From assembly GCA_003567615.1 (NCBI GenBank), contig PWZC01000409.1:1-10864 (forward strand): 10,864 nucleotides of DNA, in the 5' to 3' direction. The stretch's first letter is position 1; each line of letters opens with the position of its first letter. A program made the translations under genes and the position numbers. The notes under the pieces were generated by a model. The model worked only from the letters and a program-made list of their open reading frames with translations, ran no database searches and had not been told where the DNA came from. Source of the DNA: Gemmatimonadota bacterium. GTDB lineage: Bacteria > Gemmatimonadota > Gemmatimonadetes > Longimicrobiales > Gaopeijiaceae. Of this stretch, positions 7,478 to 10,864 are shown in pieces.

Positions 7478-8614
7478 ATGGCCGCAGAGAATTCTCCCAG
7501 GGGGAAGGGCGATACCGCCGACCCCCGACCGCATCTCCTCGCCCTTCTGCCCGACGAGATGGAGTTGCGTCTCCAGGAGCACATGGCGGCTCGGGGGCAG
7601 CCGACCTACCGAGTGGGGCAGGTAACCGAGTGGATTTACCGGCACCTGGCCACCTCATTCGACGAGATGACCAACCTGCCGGTGGCGGAGCGTGAGGCGC
7701 TGGAACGGGCCTTCCGCATCGGACAACCGGAGACCCACACCGTCTCCCGGTCCGCCGACGGGACCGTCAAGCACCTGTGGCGGATGGCCGACGGGGAGTT
7801 GGTCGAGTCCGTCCTCATTCCCGCCGGCGACCGCCTCACACTCTGCCTCTCCTCGCAGGCCGGATGCGCCATGGGGTGTACCTTCTGCGCCACCGGCTGG
7901 GGCGGATTCGGGCGGCAGCTCACCATCGACGAGATCGTGACCCAGTACCGCTCCTCCGCCCGGTGGCTCGAAGAGAATGGCCGTGAGCCCATCACCAATG
8001 TGGTCTTCATGGGAATGGGTGAGCCTCTGGCGAACCGGAAGGCCGTGCACCCGGCGCTCACCGTTCTGAACCAGGGGTTCGGCCTCGGTGCGCGGCGCAT
8101 CACCGTCTCCACCGTGGGGGTGATCCCCGGGATCCGCGAGCTGGCCGTCCGTCCCGAGCAGTTCGGGCTGGCCCTCTCGCTCCACTCTCCGGTGGAAGAG
8201 CTCAGAGCCCAACTGATCCCCCTCGAAAAGCGCTACCCTCTCCCCCGACTCCTGGAGGCGCTTCGCGAGTTCCGCGATGCCGGCGGTCGCCGCATCACTT
8301 TCGAATACACCATGATCCGAGACGTGAACGACGCCCCGGAGTTGGCGCCCCTCCTGGCGGAGCAGGCCCGGGAGCTCGGCGCCTTCGTGAATCTCATCCC
8401 CTTCAACCCCATTCCGGACCAGGACTGGCTGCCCTCCCGGCCCGACCGGATCGAGCACTTCCGCCGGACCCTGGACGAGGCGGGGGTGTCGGCGGCGGTG
8501 CGGGAGCCGCGTGGCCGGGACATCGATGCCGCCTGCGGTCAGCTCCGGGCCAATGCCCTGGTTCAGATCGAAGGACGCCCCCGCCCCCGGGCCGGACGGA
8601 CCGTGGTCACCTGA
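7478..8614 (+). CDS. rlmN: Dual-specificity rRNA/tRNA adenine-C2 methyltransferase RlmN (radical SAM)
   Basis: RlmN makes m2A at 23S rRNA A2503 and tRNA A37 by a radical SAM mechanism that passes through a methylated cysteine. The protein has 378 residues. The radical SAM cluster motif CxxxCxxC is CAMGCTFC (Cys130, Cys134, Cys137). The further conserved cysteines are Cys123 (in TLCLSSQAGC) and Cys353 (in DIDAACGQLRAN), matching E. coli Cys118 and Cys355. The GMGEP motif (179-183) of the SAM site is present. The N-terminal LLPDEMELRLQEH segment aligns with family members, supporting the ATG at 7478 even though no Shine-Dalgarno sequence is visible before it. The last 8 bases overlap the end of lepB on the opposite strand, with no terminator between them. 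Confidence 0.96.
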   Translation: MAAENSPRGKGDTADPRPHLLALLPDEMELRLQEHMAARGQPTYRVGQVTEWIYRHLATSFDEMTNLPVAEREALERAFRIGQPETHTVSRSADGTVKHLWRMADGELVESVLIPAGDRLTLCLSSQAGCAMGCTFCATGWGGFGRQLTIDEIVTQYRSSARWLEENGREPITNVVFMGMGEPLANRKAVHPALTVLNQGFGLGARRITVSTVGVIPGIRELAVRPEQFGLALSLHSPVEELRAQLIPLEKRYPLPRLLEALREFRDAGGRRITFEYTMIRDVNDAPELAPLLAEQARELGAFVNLIPFNPIPDQDWLPSRPDRIEHFRRTLDEAGVSAAVREPRGRDIDAACGQLRANALVQIEGRPRPRAGRTVVT

Positions 8615-9380
8615 TGCGCTTCCCCACCCGGTCCCAGCGTGCCTCCCGGATGAACCGGAACGAGGTGGGTGCGGTCCGATCATAGGAGTAGTAGAAGAAG
8701 AGGGCCCGGCCCTCGATGCGCCACCGCTCGATGAGCCCCCAGTAGCGGGAATCCAGCGAGAAGTCCCGGTTGTCGCCCAGCATGAAGTAGTTCTCCGCCG
8801 GGACCACAAGCGGACCCCAGTTGTCCCGGGTCGGCCGGTATCCGGTGGGATCCACGCCGGCCACCAGGTGGTCCCGTTGCCACGCCATCCAGGGGTGCTC
8901 GTCGTCTCCGTCCAGGTCGTCCCACCGAACCCACGGCTCGCTCTGCGGCTCGCCGTTCACCCAGAGCTGCTTGTCCCGCATCTCCAGGGTGTCGCCGGGC
9001 ATCCCCACGAGTCGCTTCACCAGCTTCATCCGGTCCTCGTGGGCGGGATCGAAGACCAGCACGTCCCAGCGACGGGGCTCGGAGTAGGCCGGAGTCCGAG
9101 AGGTGGTCCCGGGGATGCGCGTGCCCATGGCAACCCGATCCACCATGAGGAAGTCACCCACCAGGAGGGTGTCTTCCATGGACCCGGAGGTGATGACGAA
9201 GGTCTGCACCAGGAAGCTCCGGATGACCACCAGGAGCACCAGGGTGATGACGATGCTCTTGATCCACTCGCCGGTCCCGCCCCATCGGCCCCCCTCACCT
9301 GTGGGCGGTCCCTGCCGGTCACGGCGACGGGGTCGGTCGGAGCCGCGCCGACGCTCGCGTTCTTGTCTGCGTTTGGACAA
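8607..9380 (-). CDS. lepB: Signal peptidase I
   Basis: This is type I signal peptidase, the membrane serine protease that removes signal peptides from exported proteins. With the TTG start at 9378-9380 it has 257 residues: a basic cytoplasmic N-terminus, one membrane helix (about 40-63) and the periplasmic catalytic domain. The catalytic serine is Ser67 in SGSMEDTLLVGD and the general-base lysine is Lys122 in KLVKRLVGMPGD. Box E is MLGDNRDFSLDSRYWGLI (200-217). I chose TTG because GGAGGAGG lies 5 bases upstream and the start then falls 17 bases after the LytR_C stop. An ATG 24 codons further upstream (9452) would overlap that gene by 55 bases. Only one N-terminal membrane helix is seen. Confidence 0.93.
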   Translation of the reverse strand: MSKRRQERERRRGSDRPRRRDRQGPPTGEGGRWGGTGEWIKSIVITLVLLVVIRSFLVQTFVITSGSMEDTLLVGDFLMVDRVAMGTRIPGTTSRTPAYSEPRRWDVLVFDPAHEDRMKLVKRLVGMPGDTLEMRDKQLWVNGEPQSEPWVRWDDLDGDDEHPWMAWQRDHLVAGVDPTGYRPTRDNWGPLVVPAENYFMLGDNRDFSLDSRYWGLIERWRIEGRALFFYYSYDRTAPTSFRFIREARWDRVGKRIR

Positions 9381-9382
9381 CG

Positions 9383-9394
9383 GCCCCTCCTCCG
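9383..9394 (-). promoter_or_regulatory. Strong ribosome binding site of lepB (decides a TTG start)
   Basis: On the minus strand CCGGAGGAGGGGCCG directly precedes TTG TCC AAA. The GGAGGAGG core lies 5 bases from the TTG at 9378-9380. This is a near-ideal Shine-Dalgarno distance and is the main reason to prefer this start. Confidence 0.7.
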
Positions 9395-9397
9395 GGG

Positions 9398-9961
9398 CTA
9401 AGGGTTCTCGTGCGTGGCCCCGTCCCGGTCCAGCAGGCGACGGGGGTCCCACCTGCCCAGCCCATCCGATTGCAACCGCTCCTCCTCGTCCGGAACGACC
9501 CGCTCCGGGTTCCAGTCCCGCCCCAGGATCACCGTCACATCCGCGTAGCGGGTGCTGTCCAGGGCCACCTCGAACCGGTCGAAGCCCAATCGTCCGGCCA
9601 CCGCCCTGGCCGCGTCATCGGTGGCGGTGCGGGCCAGGATGCGGGTCTCTTCGTGGTCGAAGGCGTCGGCGTTGCCATGAAAGACGACGTCGAACCCTTC
9701 TTCCCGAAGAAGGTCCCGGGCCCGTGCCGCCAGCCCCTGGATCCCGGCGCCATTCAGGACCTCGACGCGCACCCGGGACCAACTGGCTGGTGGCTCCGGG
9801 GGATCACGATCGAGCGAGGCCACCACCTCCACCGGCTCCGGTGCCTCATCGAAGAGATGGGCCCCGACCATGAGGCCACCCACCACCAGGACCAGGAGGG
9901 CCGCCAGGCCGACGGCGGACCGGATCCCGCCGCCCTGGCGTCTTCGGCGTCGAGGACTCAT
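9398..9961 (-). CDS. Membrane-anchored LytR_C domain protein
   Basis: This 187-residue protein has a basic N-terminus (MSPRRRRRQ), one membrane helix (about 15-37) and a Pro/Glu-rich linker. An extracytoplasmic domain follows, running from VRVEVLNGAGIQGLAARARDL (about 64-84) to YADVTVILGRDW (139-150). That pattern is typical of LytR_C (LytR/CpsA/Psr C-terminal) domains. The catalytic LCP domain is absent, so it should not itself transfer wall polymers; the role of solo LytR_C proteins is poorly known. The ATG at 9959-9961 overlaps the yqeK stop as ATGA, which fixes the start better than the longer open frame reaching 10222, whose upstream part overlaps yqeK. The stop is TAG; lepB starts 17 bases later. 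The C-terminal tail after about residue 150 is charged. Confidence 0.8.
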   Translation of the reverse strand: MSPRRRRRQGGGIRSAVGLAALLVLVVGGLMVGAHLFDEAPEPVEVVASLDRDPPEPPASWSRVRVEVLNGAGIQGLAARARDLLREEGFDVVFHGNADAFDHEETRILARTATDDAARAVAGRLGFDRFEVALDSTRYADVTVILGRDWNPERVVPDEEERLQSDGLGRWDPRRLLDRDGATHENP

Positions 9962-10617
9962 CTGAGCGCCATCTTCCGAGCCCCGGCCGTACCCGGTTCC
10001 CACGGGCTCTCCTCGGCCAGCACGTTCCAGAGGCCCACCGTCTCCGGGTGCAGGGTCCGGTCGCGCCCCAGCGTCCCCTGGATCCGGGCCCGAACCACGT
10101 CCCTGAGCACAACGGGAAACTCCTGCGGCATCCGGGAGCGACGCGACTTCTTCCACTTCTTCCGGTCCCGTCGCCCGGGTTCGATGTAGTCGGCCACCAC
10201 CAATGCCCGACCCAGCCCGCACAATTCCGGGTGTCCCAGGGTGTGGAAGGCCACGGCCCGAAGGAAGTCCTCATCGTCTACCCCCTCCTCTTCGAGACGA
10301 CGGGCGGCGGCGGGGCCGTGGAGGAGGGCATCGGGGAGCCGATCCAACTCCGGGACCAGCGTGCGCCGGAGAACCTCCGGTCGTTCATTCTTGAGGGCGT
10401 CGTGGAGAATTCCCGCCGCCCGCCAGCGAACCGCCTGCTCCGGCGGAAGCTTCAGCGAACGGGCCCATTTGCCCAGAAGGCGCGCCACGCGCTCCATGTG
10501 CTCGCGACGCCCCCGACTGACCCGGGCCCAGGGGGGAATCTCGCCGCGGCCGGCGGCTTCGATCTGCGGGTGCAGGGCGGGAGCGGAGTCCGAGGGGGAG
10601 GTCTTGGACGAAGGCAC
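9958..10617 (-). CDS. yqeK: YqeK-like HD domain protein, probable Ap4A hydrolase
   Basis: YqeK enzymes are metal-dependent HD-family hydrolases that split diadenosine tetraphosphate symmetrically into two ADP. Conserved residues, counted from the GTG start chosen here: His40 (RREHMERVA), His72-Asp73 (GILHDALKN), His100 (LLHGPAAA), His125 (AFHTLGHP) and Asp143 (VADYIEPGRR). The C-terminal part after 150 is unusually basic (RRDRKKWKKSRRSR). The start is uncertain: GTG at 10615-10617 gives 219 residues, close to the family length (B. subtilis YqeK, 186), but has no Shine-Dalgarno sequence. The frame is open to an ATG at 10773, but a promoter-like element inside that extension makes it unlikely. 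The stop overlaps the LytR_C ATG. yqeK usually follows nadD; no intact nadD is here. Confidence 0.82.
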   Translation of the reverse strand: MPSSKTSPSDSAPALHPQIEAAGRGEIPPWARVSRGRREHMERVARLLGKWARSLKLPPEQAVRWRAAGILHDALKNERPEVLRRTLVPELDRLPDALLHGPAAARRLEEEGVDDEDFLRAVAFHTLGHPELCGLGRALVVADYIEPGRRDRKKWKKSRRSRMPQEFPVVLRDVVRARIQGTLGRDRTLHPETVGLWNVLAEESPWEPGTAGARKMALR

Positions 10618-10701
10618 GGAAGGGCGTCGGACCGAGGAGCAGGGGGAATGGGATCCCGGCGGAGGATCGAACGGACCCGGGTATACGAGGAAGGACGCCG
10701 G

Positions 10702-10730
10702 ACGATAGGAATATGGGAAGGAGGTGTCAA
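10702..10730 (-). promoter_or_regulatory. Sigma70-like promoter for yqeK-lytR_C-lepB
   Basis: On the minus strand TTGACA (10730-10725, a perfect -35) and TATCGT (10707-10702, 4 of 6 matches to TATAAT) are separated by exactly 17 bases, in a locally AT-richer stretch. The predicted start of transcription is near 10695, with a leader of about 80 bases before the GTG at 10617. It should drive the three-gene minus-strand unit. Confidence 0.6.
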
Positions 10731-10771
10731 ACCCCACAGAGGAGCCGATTCGCCTATCTTGGGGGATGTCC

Positions 10772-10864
10772 ATGCGCTGGGATCCCCTCCTCGTCGCCGC
10801 TCTGGCCCGGGAACTGGGGGAACGACTTCATGGGGCCCGCCTCAGGTCCCTTCTCCTCGACGCC
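10772..10864 (+). CDS. N-terminus of a probable NFACT/RqcH-like protein (partial, runs off right edge)
   Basis: Only 31 codons are visible. They begin MRWDPLLVAALARELGERL and end at the window edge without a stop. The pattern (a short start, a hydrophobic-basic helix, then LHGARL) resembles the N-terminus of NFACT/fibronectin-binding-like proteins such as RqcH, which take part in ribosome-associated quality control. The evidence is short and the call tentative. The ATG at 10772 has GGGGGA about 6 bases upstream; another in-frame ATG at 10766 abuts that run, so I prefer the later one. The gene is divergent from yqeK. Confidence 0.45.
   Translation, partial: MRWDPLLVAALARELGERLHGARLRSLLLDA

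Noticed and set aside
9381..9452. Longer lepB start at ATG 9452
   Set aside because: It would overlap the LytR_C gene by 55 bases and adds a Gly/Pro-rich stretch, while the TTG at 9380 has a near-ideal GGAGGAGG.
9962..10222. Longer start for the LytR_C gene
   Set aside because: The extra 87 codons lie over the yqeK coding region in another frame and look like shadow translation; the ATG at 9961 overlaps the yqeK stop as ATGA.
10755..10760. TATCTT as a plus-strand -10 for the right-edge gene
   Set aside because: No -35 is seen at a suitable spacing and it lies only 11 bases from the start codon, so it is too weak to annotate.
10618..10773. yqeK starting at ATG 10773
   Set aside because: A purine-rich GGAGGGG lies about 10 bases before it, but the extension spans a TTGACA-17-TATCGT promoter, is locally AT-richer, has no HD-domain similarity and overlaps the start of the divergent gene.
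1..10864. tRNA/rRNA genes, CRISPR arrays, insertion sequences, toxin-antitoxin or defence genes
   Set aside because: None was found; nearly all bases are accounted for by housekeeping genes and short intergenic regions.

Overview
The window is compact, GC-rich bacterial chromosome carrying housekeeping genes. I see no mobile elements, CRISPR arrays, rRNA or tRNA genes. The base composition and the style of the proteins (a UbiB/ABC1 kinase with KLAQ and DWG motifs, stand-alone LytR_C and YqeK proteins, many 4-base gene overlaps) suggest a Gemmatimonadota-like organism. That is an inference from general resemblance, not a proven assignment.

Layout. (1) Positions 1-7248, all on the minus strand. 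In transcription order: aspS (aspartyl-tRNA synthetase), a perfect 11-bp hairpin, phoH/ybeZ-type ATPase, pgpH-type 7TM-HD phosphodiesterase, ybeY endoribonuclease, and a UbiB/ABC1 kinase. phoH-pgpH, pgpH-ybeY and ybeY-ubiB each overlap by 4 bases (GTGA, GTGA, ATGA), which indicates translational coupling. The UbiB frame hits a TGA at 152-154, but the same frame stays open from there to the window edge and encodes what looks like the normal UbiB C-terminal continuation. (2) Positions 7249-7477: a 229-base divergent control region with several inverted repeats. (3) rlmN on the plus strand (7478-8614), whose 3' end overlaps lepB by 8 bases tail to tail. (4) Positions 8607-10617, minus strand. In transcription order: yqeK (HD-family Ap4A hydrolase), a membrane-anchored LytR_C protein, and lepB (signal peptidase I). 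A good sigma70-like promoter lies upstream at 10702-10730. (5) A plus-strand gene begins at 10772 and runs off the right edge. Its N-terminus resembles NFACT/RqcH proteins.

How they fit together. The window is dominated by translation quality and RNA maturation (AspRS, RlmN, PhoH/YbeZ, YbeY, possibly an RqcH-like protein). It also holds two HD-superfamily enzymes for adenine dinucleotides (PgpH for c-di-AMP, YqeK for Ap4A) and envelope functions (LepB, LytR_C, UbiB). I found no clearly new multi-gene system. The most notable points are the interrupted UbiB frame, a YbeY lacking the arginine of the E. coli enzyme, the strong hairpin just upstream of phoH, and a possible nucleotidyltransferase vestige upstream of yqeK.
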